A stretch of DNA of 38,846 nucleotides, from positions 1 through 38,846 of the forward strand of contig CAMVLZ010000014.1 in NCBI GenBank assembly GCA_947168485.1, written 5' to 3'. Made by a program: the position numbers and the translations under genes. Positions 1-9,186 of the stretch are shown here, one piece after another. This stretch comes from an uncultured Bacillota bacterium. GTDB taxonomy: Bacteria > Bacillota_I > Bacilli_A > RF39 > UBA660. The notes under the pieces were generated by a model that was not told the origin of the DNA, did no database searches, and saw only the letters and a program-made list of their open reading frames with translations. The first letter of the stretch is position 1. The number at the start of each line of letters is the position of its first letter.

Positions 1-39
1 TCTCATTAGACATCAGCTCCAATTAATTAATTGCTTTTT

Positions 40-67
40 ATAATATCACTTTTTTCTTAAAAATCAA
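40..67 (-). promoter_or_regulatory. Predicted promoter for a minus-strand gene beginning at the window edge (candidate ATG at complement 4-6)
   Basis: Minus strand TTGATT (62-67), 16-bp spacer, TATTAT (40-45) with TG extension; GGAG at 17-20 followed by ATG at 4-6. Confidence 0.5.
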
Positions 68-71
68 GTAT

Positions 72-1385
72 TTAATCAAAATAAGGTTTATCCACAGTTT
101 TGGGGATATTCATATCTTTAGCATAATCTTCAAACTTCTCTACAGTATCATTTTGCATTTTTTCAGTTACTCTAACGTAAATATTATATGTTGTATCTAT
201 GGTAGAATGTCCTAATCTTTTTGATACTGCTTTGATATCTGCTCCACTTTCTATCAACCTAGTTGCATGTGTATCTCTAAAGTCGTGAAATCTTGAATTG
301 ATTCCTAATTCGTAATGTATTACTTTAAAAGCATATTTTGGCGTGTCAGTTCCCAAAAATTGACCATTTTCTTTAATAAAAACTAATTGAGCTTCTGGTA
401 ATCCTACTTCTAATTCTGCTTTAGCATCTATTATTTTTATTTCAGGCTTATTTGTGAATTCATTTATTACTCTTTTCTCATAGTGAAGCAAATAACTATC
501 TCCATAAAACTTTCTATTCTCTTCTTGTTCTTTTTTGTATTCTTTTAGAGCTTCTACTAGTCTATCTCCTATAGATATTGTCCTTTGACTTTGTGGATTT
601 TTACAATTTCCATAATACCAAATTGTTGTAGAATGTCCTTTAGTAATATTTTTCCTTTTTGGTAACCCTAATTGATTCTTTTTAATTATGTTTTTATTAA
701 CCGTTATTGTCTTGTTTTCAAAATCAATGCAGTCCCAAGTTAATCCATATACTTCTGATACCCTTAATCCAGTATAATAAGCCGTTAATAATGAATAATA
801 AATAGAATGTGATTCTCTAAATCTATCCAATATTCTTTCCACTTCTTCCTGTGTAAAAATATGAGCTGGGTCTTTATCTATTGTTTCATATCTAGGTGCA
901 TGCACATTTTGCGCTGGATCTGAATTAATATAGTTTAATGTATAACACGCATACTTTAGTGATCCTTTTAAAACTTTCAAGATACTTGCTATAAAGCATT
1001 TAGAGAAAGAATTTTGTACATAGATATTATTCATCATCTCCTGAAGCAATCTAGTATCTAATTGTGATAATCTATAATGTCCTATTCTAGGTTTAATATG
1101 ATTCTTTATAATGTTGCAATAAGACATAATTGTAGAATATCTTAAATTAATTTTAGCATAATTATCTATCCAGTAATCCAAGAAGTCTGAATATGACATA
1201 TCTTTAGTATTAACTTTTTTTCCTGAATATTCATACTCATTATATGCTTTTATTCCTTCATCAAATGCTTCCTTTCTTGTTGCAAAACCACTTTTATTAA
1301 TATACTTCCTCTTTCCATCAACTTTTGCTATTTCAAATTGGTATTGATATACCTTTCCTCTTTTCATGACTCTTACATTAGCCAT
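72..1385 (-). CDS. int: Tyrosine recombinase / phage-type integrase
   Basis: C-terminal catalytic signature: TGLRVSEVYGL, HDFRDTHATRL, LGHSTIDTTYNIY; N-terminal SAM-like core-binding region; SD AAAGGAGTGAG before ATG. Confidence 0.93.
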   Translation of the reverse strand: MANVRVMKRGKVYQYQFEIAKVDGKRKYINKSGFATRKEAFDEGIKAYNEYEYSGKKVNTKDMSYSDFLDYWIDNYAKINLRYSTIMSYCNIIKNHIKPRIGHYRLSQLDTRLLQEMMNNIYVQNSFSKCFIASILKVLKGSLKYACYTLNYINSDPAQNVHAPRYETIDKDPAHIFTQEEVERILDRFRESHSIYYSLLTAYYTGLRVSEVYGLTWDCIDFENKTITVNKNIIKKNQLGLPKRKNITKGHSTTIWYYGNCKNPQSQRTISIGDRLVEALKEYKKEQEENRKFYGDSYLLHYEKRVINEFTNKPEIKIIDAKAELEVGLPEAQLVFIKENGQFLGTDTPKYAFKVIHYELGINSRFHDFRDTHATRLIESGADIKAVSKRLGHSTIDTTYNIYVRVTEKMQNDTVEKFEDYAKDMNIPKTVDKPYFD

Positions 1386-1416
1386 AATGTTCTCACTCCT
1401 TTTCTTTGCAAGGAAC

Positions 1417-1447
1417 GAAAAAGAACAGGCAACAATATGCCTGTTCT
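1417..1447 (-). terminator. Intrinsic terminator between secA and integrase, inside the predicted int leader
   Basis: Perfect 10-bp inverted repeat AGAACAGGCA(1422-1431)/TGCCTGTTCT(1438-1447), followed on minus strand by TTTTT. Confidence 0.75.
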
Positions 1448-1451
1448 ATAA

Positions 1452-1601
1452 TGTGAACATTTTTATCAATTTGTTCGCACAACTTAAATACTCTATATTC
1501 TCTTTATTTATAAGGCTTTGCGAGTATTATATAATATCAAAATATTTTTTATGCGAACTTTTTGCGAACATTTGCCATTTTTAGCACGAGATTTTGCGAA
1601 C
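1452..1601. repeat. Cluster of TGYGAAC heptamers upstream of int
   Basis: TGCGAAC at 1552-1558, 1563-1569, 1595-1601; inverted GTTCGCA at 1473-1479; TGTGAAC at 1452-1458. Confidence 0.75.
1526..1539 (-). promoter_or_regulatory. Predicted int promoter (extended -10)
   Basis: Minus strand TG-A-TATTATATAAT upstream of int, lying between the TGCGAAC repeats. Confidence 0.45.
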
Positions 1602-1629
1602 ACGAATGCTCTAAAACCCTTATTTTATG

Positions 1630-4122
1630 CTATTTACCGTGGCATTGTTTAAATTTTTTGCCAGACCCACATGGACAAGGATCATTTCTACCTACTTTTT
1701 GTACTCTTTTAGGTTTTTGTTTTACTGTTCCTTGATCTGGGTCATTTGTTCTTATGTTTTTAGTATTTTCTTTTCTTTCAATATTTTGTCTTATTTCTGC
1801 TCTTTGAAGTGTTATTGATATTTCTTGATCTATTCTTTGTAACATGTTATCAAATAAATCATAACCTTCCATTGTGTATGCACGTAATGGATTTTCTTGA
1901 GCATATCCTCTTAAGTGAATTCCTTCTCTTAAGTGAGACATTGTATTGATATGTTCCATCCAATGTCTATCTAATATTTGTAATGAAATTACTTTTTCAA
2001 ATTCATTTGATATTTCTTCAGGTAATGTATTAAATTTAGCTTCGAATTCAGCAATTAATTTTTTACAAATAATATCTATAACATCATCAGGTTGTTTTTC
2101 TTTTATTTCTTTTAATTCTATATCTTTAGCTAATAAGTTTTGATTTACATAATCAGCTATTTTTGTATAATCATCTTCTGTTAAATATCCTTCTGGTGGT
2201 AAATGAGATTTTACTACATCTTCTACATGATGACGGAATGTATCAATAACCATGTCATGAATTGAATCACTATCTAAGATTCTATTTCTTTTACCATAGA
2301 TTATATCTCTTTGATCATTCATTACATCATCATATTCTAGTAATTGTTTTCTTATATCAAAGTTGTTTCCTTCAACTCTTTTTTGAGCTGATTCTATACT
2401 TCTTGTGAATGTTTTAGATTGAATTGCTTGATCTCCTAGACCCATATTCTTCATCATTTCACCAATACGATCTGATCCGAAACGAACCATTAAATCATCT
2501 TTTAATGAAACAAAGAATTGTGTAAATCCAGGGTCTCCTTGACGTCCAGAACGTCCTCTTAACTGATTATCAATACGACGTGATTCATGACGTTCAGTAC
2601 CAATTACACATAATCCACCTAATTTTTTAATTTCATCTGATAGTTTAATATCAGTACCACGACCAGCCATGTTTGTTGCGATAGTTACTGATTTATGTTG
2701 TCCTATATTAGCGATTATTTCAGCTTCTCTTTCATGGTTCTTTGCATTTAATACTTCATGTGGAATTTTTGCTTGTTTTAACATATTAGATATTAATTCT
2801 GAAGTTTCTATAGCAATAGTACCTATTAATACAGGTTGTCCTTTATTGTATATTTCTTTTACTTTTTCAATAATTGCTTTATACTTAGCTTCTTTTGATG
2901 CATAAACTAAGTCTGGAGCATCTATTCTTATTACTGGTTTATTTGTAGGTATTTCTATAACATACATGTTATAAATATTTCTAAATTCTTCTTCTTCTGT
3001 TTTAGCAGTACCTGTCATACCAGATAATTTATTATACATTCTGAATAAATTTTGGAATGTAATAGTCGCTAGAGTCTTAGTTTCTTCATTAATAGTAACT
3101 CCTTCTTTAGCTTCAATAGCTTGATGAAGTCCATCAGAATAAGCTCTACCTTTCATTAAACGACCAGTGAATTGATCTACTATAACAATCTCTCCATCTT
3201 GTACTACATAGTCTACATCTAACTTCATAGCATAGTTTGCACGTAGCGCTTGGTTGATAAAATGTAGTAGTGTAGCATTTTCTATATCGTAAAGATTGTT
3301 TATATGGAACATTTTTTCTGCTTTTTCAGCACCTAAGTCGTTCATATTAACTGATTTAGTCTTTTCATCATATGTGAATTCTTTTCCTTCAGTTAAACTC
3401 TTAGCAAATCTATCTGCTTGTTGATATAGATTTGCATTTTTCATTTCTCCACCTGAAATAATTAATGGAGTTCTTGCTTCATCTATTAATACTGAGTCAA
3501 CCTCGTCAACTATTGCGAAATTTAGAGGTCTTTGTACTCTATCTTCTTTTCTAACTACCATGTTATCTCTTAAGTAGTCGAAACCAATTTCATTATTAGT
3601 AGAATATAAAATATCACATTTATAAGCTTCTTGTTTTTCTTCTGCTGACATTTCTCTTGTATTAACTCCTACAGTTAATCCTAAGAATCTGTGAATTCCA
3701 CCCATCCATTCAGCATCACGTCCAGCTAAGTATTCGTTAACTGTGATAATATGTACACCTTTTCCATCTAATGCATTAACGTATGCAGGTAATACTGATG
3801 TTAATGTTTTTCCTTCACCTGTTTTCATTTCAGCAATATTACCAAAGTGAATTGCTAAAGCACCTAATATTTGTACATAGAATGGTTTTTCTCCTATTAC
3901 ACGAAAAGCAGCTTCTCTTGCAGTAGCAAAAGCTTCTACTAATATATCATCTAATGTTTCTCCATTAGCTAATCTCTCTTTAAATTCTTCTGTTTTACTT
4001 TGTAATTCTGTGTCTGTTAGTTTTGAATATTCATCTTCTAAGTCCATTACTTGATCTGCTATTTTAGTAAATCTTTTTAATTCTCTATATTCATGGTCAA
4101 GTAGTTTTTTTAGTATACCCAA
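1630..4122 (-). CDS. secA: Preprotein translocase ATPase SecA (TTG start)
   Basis: MKTGEGKTL, ERHESRRIDNQLRGRSGRQGDPG, C-terminal zinc motif GRNDPCPCGSGKKFKQCHGK. Confidence 0.98.
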   Translation of the reverse strand: MGILKKLLDHEYRELKRFTKIADQVMDLEDEYSKLTDTELQSKTEEFKERLANGETLDDILVEAFATAREAAFRVIGEKPFYVQILGALAIHFGNIAEMKTGEGKTLTSVLPAYVNALDGKGVHIITVNEYLAGRDAEWMGGIHRFLGLTVGVNTREMSAEEKQEAYKCDILYSTNNEIGFDYLRDNMVVRKEDRVQRPLNFAIVDEVDSVLIDEARTPLIISGGEMKNANLYQQADRFAKSLTEGKEFTYDEKTKSVNMNDLGAEKAEKMFHINNLYDIENATLLHFINQALRANYAMKLDVDYVVQDGEIVIVDQFTGRLMKGRAYSDGLHQAIEAKEGVTINEETKTLATITFQNLFRMYNKLSGMTGTAKTEEEEFRNIYNMYVIEIPTNKPVIRIDAPDLVYASKEAKYKAIIEKVKEIYNKGQPVLIGTIAIETSELISNMLKQAKIPHEVLNAKNHEREAEIIANIGQHKSVTIATNMAGRGTDIKLSDEIKKLGGLCVIGTERHESRRIDNQLRGRSGRQGDPGFTQFFVSLKDDLMVRFGSDRIGEMMKNMGLGDQAIQSKTFTRSIESAQKRVEGNNFDIRKQLLEYDDVMNDQRDIIYGKRNRILDSDSIHDMVIDTFRHHVEDVVKSHLPPEGYLTEDDYTKIADYVNQNLLAKDIELKEIKEKQPDDVIDIICKKLIAEFEAKFNTLPEEISNEFEKVISLQILDRHWMEHINTMSHLREGIHLRGYAQENPLRAYTMEGYDLFDNMLQRIDQEISITLQRAEIRQNIERKENTKNIRTNDPDQGTVKQKPKRVQKVGRNDPCPCGSGKKFKQCHGK

Positions 4123-4167
4123 TTAAAACACCAACCTTTCTTCATCAGTAAACACTATTATAACAAA

Positions 4168-4195
4168 AAAAAAGGAATAAATAAATATTCCTTTT
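4168..4195 (-). terminator. Terminator after hpf
   Basis: AAAAGGAATA/TATTCCTTTT inverted repeat (4170-4179/4186-4195) followed by T9 on minus strand, immediately before the TTGTTATAAT secA promoter. Confidence 0.75.
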
Positions 4196-4206
4196 ATTAT
4201 ATTATT

Positions 4207-4731
4207 TTATTCTGAAGTAATTACTCCATAGTCTTTGTCTTTTCTTCTATATACAACTGCTGGTTTACCAGTTTCATCATCTTTATACATAAAGAAATCA
4301 TGTCCTAGTAATTCCATTTGAAGAATTGCTTCTTCTTCATTCATTGGTTTTACTTCTACTGTTTTTCTTCTTGTGATTTTCTTTTCTTCTTTAGCTGGTT
4401 TGATTGCTTCTAAAGCAAAATCTTTATTATTGTTTATTTTCTTTGAAGATAATCTAGTTTTGTTCTTTCTAATTTGTCTTTCAAGTTTATCAATTGTTTT
4501 ATCAACAGCTGCATAAAAGTCGTCTTTCTTTTCTTCCGAACGTAAAATATACGATTTTAATGGAATAGTTACCTCCACTCTAGGTGAATCTTTGTCAGCT
4601 TTTACTATGACTTTAGCTCTAATGGCTGATGGATTATCTAAATACTTATCTAGTTTAGATAATTTCTCCTCTATATAATCTTTCATAGCTTGAGTGACAG
4701 TTATTTTGTCTCCTCTGATAATAATTTCCAT
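4207..4731 (-). CDS. hpf: Ribosome hibernation promoting factor, long form
   Basis: N-terminal S30AE fold and C-terminal QMELLGHDFFMYKDDETGKPAVVYRRKDKDYGVI; adjacent to secA. Confidence 0.95.
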   Translation of the reverse strand: MEIIIRGDKITVTQAMKDYIEEKLSKLDKYLDNPSAIRAKVIVKADKDSPRVEVTIPLKSYILRSEEKKDDFYAAVDKTIDKLERQIRKNKTRLSSKKINNNKDFALEAIKPAKEEKKITRRKTVEVKPMNEEEAILQMELLGHDFFMYKDDETGKPAVVYRRKDKDYGVITSE

Positions 4732-4788
4732 ATTATCGCCTCCTTGTACTTATAGTATATCAAATATAACAAAGAAAAAGAAGTAAAT

Positions 4789-5871
4789 TTATTTTACTCC
4801 CATTATTTTATCTCTTATTTTTTTAGTAATTGTTGGACTTTTATCAGAAATTATAGTTGTATGTAATATAAACCATAAGAATATAATTAATATTATTATA
4901 TAGATTATTTGTCCAACTGTTTTATCTACTAAGACATAGAATATTGACGCTAGAGCAAATAGTATATCTATAGCATATATTATTAATACTGTTTTTAATT
5001 GTGATGATGTAATTCCTAATAATTGATGATGTAGATGTTGTCTATCTGCTTTAAATGGTGGTTGTCCTTTTAGCAATCTTCTAATAATAGCAAATAATGT
5101 ATCTAATATAGGTATTCCTAGGATTGCTACTGGTACAAAGAATGATATTAATGCCGGTCCTTTGAATTCTAATAATGTAATTACACCAATTATAAATCCT
5201 AAGAATGTAGCTGCATCACCTGCGAATATTTTAGCAGGATAAAAGTTATGTAATAAGAATCCTAATGTTGACCCTAACATTATTAATGATAATATCAATA
5301 CTAATGAATTATATCTAGCTTGAGAAAGTGCTATTATTGCTATTGTTGCAAAGAATATTGAACATATTCCTCCACTTAATCCATCTAATCCATCTATTAA
5401 ATTAATTATATTAGTACATGCTACTAAGAAGAATATTGTTATTGGATATGCTAACCATCCAAAATCAAAGTGTAGACCAAATGCTGTAATGTTACTTAAT
5501 AATATTCCTCCATAGAATACTATTACACTGGCTGCTATTAAATGTCCTAATAGTTTATGTGTTGCTTTAATAGATTTTATATCATCTACTATAGAAGTTA
5601 ATATTATTACAAAACTACCTATTAGAATAGAATTCATTCTAATACTTTGTTCTCCAAATAACATATAACCGAATAGGAATCCTAGGAATATACCTACTCC
5701 TCCTAGTTTAGCTACCTCTCTTTTATGAATATGTCTTTTTCCTTCAGCATTTGTAGGTCTATCTACAGCATCTATATGAAATGCTACTTTTCTCATTAAT
5801 ACCATTATTATTGCTGAAAAAATAAATGTTACTAATACTATTTTACTTGATAATAAAATTTGTTCTTTCAC
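4789..5871 (-). CDS. tagO: Undecaprenyl-phosphate GlcNAc-1-P transferase, TagO/WecA/MraY family
   Basis: Multi-TM protein with KREVAKLGGVGIF, NIINLIDGLDGLSGG, KADRQHLHHQLL motifs. Confidence 0.88.
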   Translation of the reverse strand: MKEQILLSSKIVLVTFIFSAIIMVLMRKVAFHIDAVDRPTNAEGKRHIHKREVAKLGGVGIFLGFLFGYMLFGEQSIRMNSILIGSFVIILTSIVDDIKSIKATHKLLGHLIAASVIVFYGGILLSNITAFGLHFDFGWLAYPITIFFLVACTNIINLIDGLDGLSGGICSIFFATIAIIALSQARYNSLVLILSLIMLGSTLGFLLHNFYPAKIFAGDAATFLGFIIGVITLLEFKGPALISFFVPVAILGIPILDTLFAIIRRLLKGQPPFKADRQHLHHQLLGITSSQLKTVLIIYAIDILFALASIFYVLVDKTVGQIIYIIILIIFLWFILHTTIISDKSPTITKKIRDKIMGVK

Positions 5872-5888
5872 AATGAGTCACTTCCTTC

Positions 5889-6890
5889 TTAATCCTCATT
5901 ATCCTTATTTATTAATTTTATATTATTTAAAAGTACTCCTGTACCTTCAGCTACACAATTTAGTGGTTCTTCTGCTATTAAGATTGGAATTTTTAATTCT
6001 TGTTTAAATAATTCTTGAAGTCCCCTTAATTGTGAAGCTCCTCCAGTTAAGATTAATCCTCTATCCACAATATCTGCTGATAATTCTGGAGGTGTATCTT
6101 CTAGTACTTCATTAGTTGCTTTTATCATCTTTTTAACACTATCTTTTAGAGCTTTTTCTGTATCTTCTTCTGTTATTGTTATAGTATCAGGTAATCCAGT
6201 ATCTAGATTTCTTCCTTTTACTTCTAATTTTTCTTTCTTATTAGGTTTATAAACATTAGCAAATTCTATTTTTATAGTCTCTGCAGTTTTTTCACCTATT
6301 AATAATCTATACTCTTTCTTTAAATATTTAATTATATCTTGATCTAATTTATTTCCTGCTACTCTTATAGATTCTGAAACAACTATATCATTTAATGATA
6401 ATACTGCTATATCTGTTGTTCCTCCTCCAATATCTACTACCATACTTGCAGAAGGTTTAGTTATATCCATTCCTACTCCTATGGCTGCTACTTTAGGTTC
6501 TTCTTCAATATATACCTTTCTAGCACCAGTTTGTTCTGCTGCTTCTTTTATAGCATTTTTTTCTACTTGAGTAATATTTGTTGGACAACAAATTAGTATT
6601 CTTGGTCTTCTGAATATTGTTTTTCCTTTTATCTTTTTTATAAAAGTATTTAACATTATTTCAGTTAACTCAAAATCTGCAATTACTCCATCTTTCAATG
6701 GTCTTATTGCTTTTAATTTATCAGGAGTTCTTCCTAGCATTTCACTTGCTTCATTTCCTACTGCAAGTACCTCTTTAGTAGTTGTATCTACTACTACTAA
6801 TGATGGTTCATCTAATACTATTCCACTTCCTTTTATATAAATAACTACATTTGCAGTTCCTAAATCAATACCGATATCTTTTGAAAACAA
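5889..6890 (-). CDS. mbl: Rod-shape actin homologue Mbl/MreB (TTG start proposed)
   Basis: MFSKDIGIDLGTANVV, ICCPTNITQVEKNAIKEAAEQTGARKVYIEEEPKVAAIGVGM; TTG at 6890 has SD GGGGTGA and aligns with the Mbl N-terminus. Confidence 0.93.
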   Translation of the reverse strand: MFSKDIGIDLGTANVVIYIKGSGIVLDEPSLVVVDTTTKEVLAVGNEASEMLGRTPDKLKAIRPLKDGVIADFELTEIMLNTFIKKIKGKTIFRRPRILICCPTNITQVEKNAIKEAAEQTGARKVYIEEEPKVAAIGVGMDITKPSASMVVDIGGGTTDIAVLSLNDIVVSESIRVAGNKLDQDIIKYLKKEYRLLIGEKTAETIKIEFANVYKPNKKEKLEVKGRNLDTGLPDTITITEEDTEKALKDSVKKMIKATNEVLEDTPPELSADIVDRGLILTGGASQLRGLQELFKQELKIPILIAEEPLNCVAEGTGVLLNNIKLINKDNED

Positions 6891-6912
6891 ACTCTTCACC
6901 CCTATTCTGTGT

Positions 6913-7110
6913 TTAAATCAATTTAAATGTCATATATATATCATATACAAAATTAGTTACTAAATATATCATTGATAAAGCTATTAAAAAATAGAAAGTA
7001 GTTGCTTGAATAACTCTATTCTTTTTAAATATAGAGTTAATATTTACTGCTTCTAAAGACCAAATAACTAAAATAGATACTATTATATAAATAAATATCT
7101 TACCACTCAT
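6913..7110 (-). CDS. DUF1146 (YwzB-like) small membrane protein
   Basis: Two-TM ~65 aa protein beside mbl and rpiB, as in Bacilli. Confidence 0.7.
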   Translation of the reverse strand: MSGKIFIYIIVSILVIWSLEAVNINSIFKKNRVIQATTFYFLIALSMIYLVTNFVYDIYMTFKLI

Positions 7111-7546
7111 AGTTACCCTCTTCATATTTAGTTATCTTATCTATTCTTCTTTGATGTTTTTCTTCATTAGAAAATGGAGTGTTAATAAATGTTTTTACTA
7201 TATTTAAAGCTTCTTCATTAGTAGTTTTTTCTCCAAAAGCAACTATATTAGAATTATTATCATTTCTTGTATACATTGCTTCTTCAGAAGTAGTTACTTT
7301 TGCACATCTTACTCCTTTTACTTTATTACATGCTATAGAAATACCAATTCCTGATCCACATATTGCTACTCCAAAGTCTACTTCTTTTTCAACTACAGCT
7401 TTTCCTAATTTAAAAGCATAATCTGGATAATCAGTTGATTCTTCACTATTTGTACCATAATCAACTATTTCATAATCAGTTAATTCATTTTTTAAGTATT
7501 CTTTTAATTTATATCCTCTATGATCACTAGCAATTCCTATTTTCAT
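7100..7546 (-). CDS. rpiB: Ribose-5-phosphate isomerase B / RpiB family
   Basis: MKIGIASDHRGYKLKEYL, ICGSGIGISIACNKVKGVRCA. Confidence 0.95.
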   Translation of the reverse strand: MKIGIASDHRGYKLKEYLKNELTDYEIVDYGTNSEESTDYPDYAFKLGKAVVEKEVDFGVAICGSGIGISIACNKVKGVRCAKVTTSEEAMYTRNDNNSNIVAFGEKTTNEEALNIVKTFINTPFSNEEKHQRRIDKITKYEEGNYEW

Positions 7547-7597
7547 ATTTAATCTCCTCATCTACTAAAATTATATCATAGTAATATATTATAATAA

Positions 7598-7623
7598 AAT
7601 AAAAAAACTGCATTAAGCAGTTT
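7598..7623 (-). terminator. rpmE terminator with the rpmE stop codon in its loop
   Basis: AAACTGC(7605-7611)/GCAGTTT(7617-7623), loop 7612-7616, T-run on minus strand; rpmE stop 7613-7615. Confidence 0.8.
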
Positions 7624-7828
7624 CTTTTTGATCGAATCCATATTTTTTGTTGAATTTGTCTACACGACCTGCACGTGAAGCACGTGATTGTTTTCCTGTA
7701 TAGAATGGATGACATTCTGAACAAACTTCAACATTTATACTTTCTTTAATAGATTTAGTCTTAAAAGTATTTCCACATGCACAAGTAACTGTACATTCTT
7801 TCATTTCTGGATGTATTCCTGTTTTCAT
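7613..7828 (-). CDS. rpmE: 50S ribosomal protein L31 (zinc-type)
   Basis: [22 protein letters not shown]...[12 protein letters not shown]. Confidence 0.97.
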   Translation of the reverse strand: MKTGIHPEMKECTVTCACGNTFKTKSIKESINVEVCSECHPFYTGKQSRASRAGRVDKFNKKYGFDQKETA

Positions 7829-7848
7829 TAATACTTCCTCCCTTCGCC

Positions 7849-7868
7849 ATAACTTTAATTCAAGTTAT
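7849..7868 (-). promoter_or_regulatory. Hairpin in rpmE 5' leader, candidate L31 autoregulatory leader
   Basis: ATAACTT/AAGTTAT 7-bp stem with 6-nt loop directly before GGCGAAGGGAGG SD region. Confidence 0.4.
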
Positions 7869-7922
7869 AGATATATAAATGCCTAATTAATATAACATTA
7901 AATTATAATAATTTCAAGTATT

Positions 7923-9176
7923 TTATACTTCTTTTAATGTTATTTTTGCTCCGACACTTTCTAATTTTTCAATGATTTGTTCATAACCTCTTAAAATATG
8001 TTCTACATTAGTAATTGTTGTAGTACCTTCAGCTAATAAACCTGCTGCTACCATTGCAGCTCCAGCACGTAAATCTGTTGCAACTACAGTAGTACCATTT
8101 AATTTAGTAGGTCCTTCAATTGTTGCTGTTTGATTTTTAACTGTTATGTCTGAACCTAAATCATTTAAATATTTTATATGCATAAATCTATTTTCCCAAA
8201 TAGTTTCTACTACTTTTGATTTTCCTTCTGCTTGAGTTAATAAAACTGTAAATGGTTGTTGTAGATCTGTTGGGAATCCAGGATATACAGCAGTCTTAAT
8301 AGTAGTATGTTTTAACTTGTTGTTATTAGATACTATTGCATAATCTTGTCCTACTTGTATATCAATTCCTACTTCTTCTAATTTAGATAATACTGAATCT
8401 AAATGTTCAGGAATTAAATTATCTACTTTAAAGTTTTTACCACATAAAGCTCCTATTATTAAGTAAGTTCCTGCTTCAATTCTATCAGGTATTATTTCAT
8501 GGAAACATTTGTGTAGTTTTTCTACACCTTCTATTTTAATAGTAGAAGTACCTGCTCCAACTATTTTAGCTCCCATATTATTTAAGAATGTTGCTACATT
8601 TACTATTTCTGGTTCTTTAGCAGCATTATCAATTACTGTTTTTCCTTCTGCTAATACAGCAGCTAACATTATATTAATAGTTGCTCCTACTGAAGCTATA
8701 TCTAAATAGATATTTGCTCCTACTAATTTATCTGCCTTAACAGTATATTTATTTTTAATTTTAGTTACTTTTGCTCCTAAAGCTTCAAAACCTTTTAAGT
8801 GTAGATCAATTGGTCTAGCACCTATTGAACATCCTCCTGGGAAAAACATTGATACTTCTTTGTATTTACCTAGTAATGCTCCCATAAAATAATAAGATGC
8901 TCTTAGTTTCTTAGAATATTCTTCTTTTATTTCTCCATTTTTCATTTTACTAGGGTCAATTACTAAACTACCACTAGCACGAGATGTTTTAACATTCAAT
9001 TCATTTAAAATATCACACAAAGCATCTGTATCAGTTATTTCTGGTACATTACATATAGTAACTTCTTCATCAGTAAGTATTGCTGCTGGAATTATTGCAA
9101 CAGTAGCATTTTTTGCTCCACTTACTCTAATTGTTCCTGATAGTTCCCTTCCTCCTTCAATTTCCATTATTTTCAT
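7923..9176 (-). CDS. murA: UDP-N-acetylglucosamine 1-carboxyvinyltransferase
   Basis: GGRELSGTIRVSGAKNATVAI, LRASYYFMGALLGKYKEVSMFFPGGCSIGARPIDLHLKGFEALGA. Confidence 0.97.
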   Translation of the reverse strand: MKIMEIEGGRELSGTIRVSGAKNATVAIIPAAILTDEEVTICNVPEITDTDALCDILNELNVKTSRASGSLVIDPSKMKNGEIKEEYSKKLRASYYFMGALLGKYKEVSMFFPGGCSIGARPIDLHLKGFEALGAKVTKIKNKYTVKADKLVGANIYLDIASVGATINIMLAAVLAEGKTVIDNAAKEPEIVNVATFLNNMGAKIVGAGTSTIKIEGVEKLHKCFHEIIPDRIEAGTYLIIGALCGKNFKVDNLIPEHLDSVLSKLEEVGIDIQVGQDYAIVSNNNKLKHTTIKTAVYPGFPTDLQQPFTVLLTQAEGKSKVVETIWENRFMHIKYLNDLGSDITVKNQTATIEGPTKLNGTTVVATDLRAGAAMVAAGLLAEGTTTITNVEHILRGYEQIIEKLESVGAKITLKEV

Positions 9177-9186
9177 ATAACCGCTC

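Noticed and set aside
1366-1584. 72-aa plus-strand ORF over the int leader
   Set aside because: No SD, composition typical of AT-rich noncoding sequence, and it covers the repeats and terminator.
1627-2905. Plus-strand ORFs 1627-1818, 1946-2143, 2669-2905
   Set aside because: Antisense to well-supported secA coding sequence with no promoter/SD support.
7672-7686. Two CACGTG cores (7672-7677, 7681-7686) resembling the centre of parS (TGTTTCACGTGAAACA) in a near-origin region
   Set aside because: The flanks match parS poorly and the sequence is explained by the conserved L31 residues SRASRAGR. I saw no convincing parS or Noc-binding site (ATTTCCCGGGAAAT) by eye; a motif scan would be decisive.
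7527-7724. 65-aa minus-strand ORF
   Set aside because: Out-of-frame overlap of rpmE, its terminator and the rpiB promoter; no recognisable protein.
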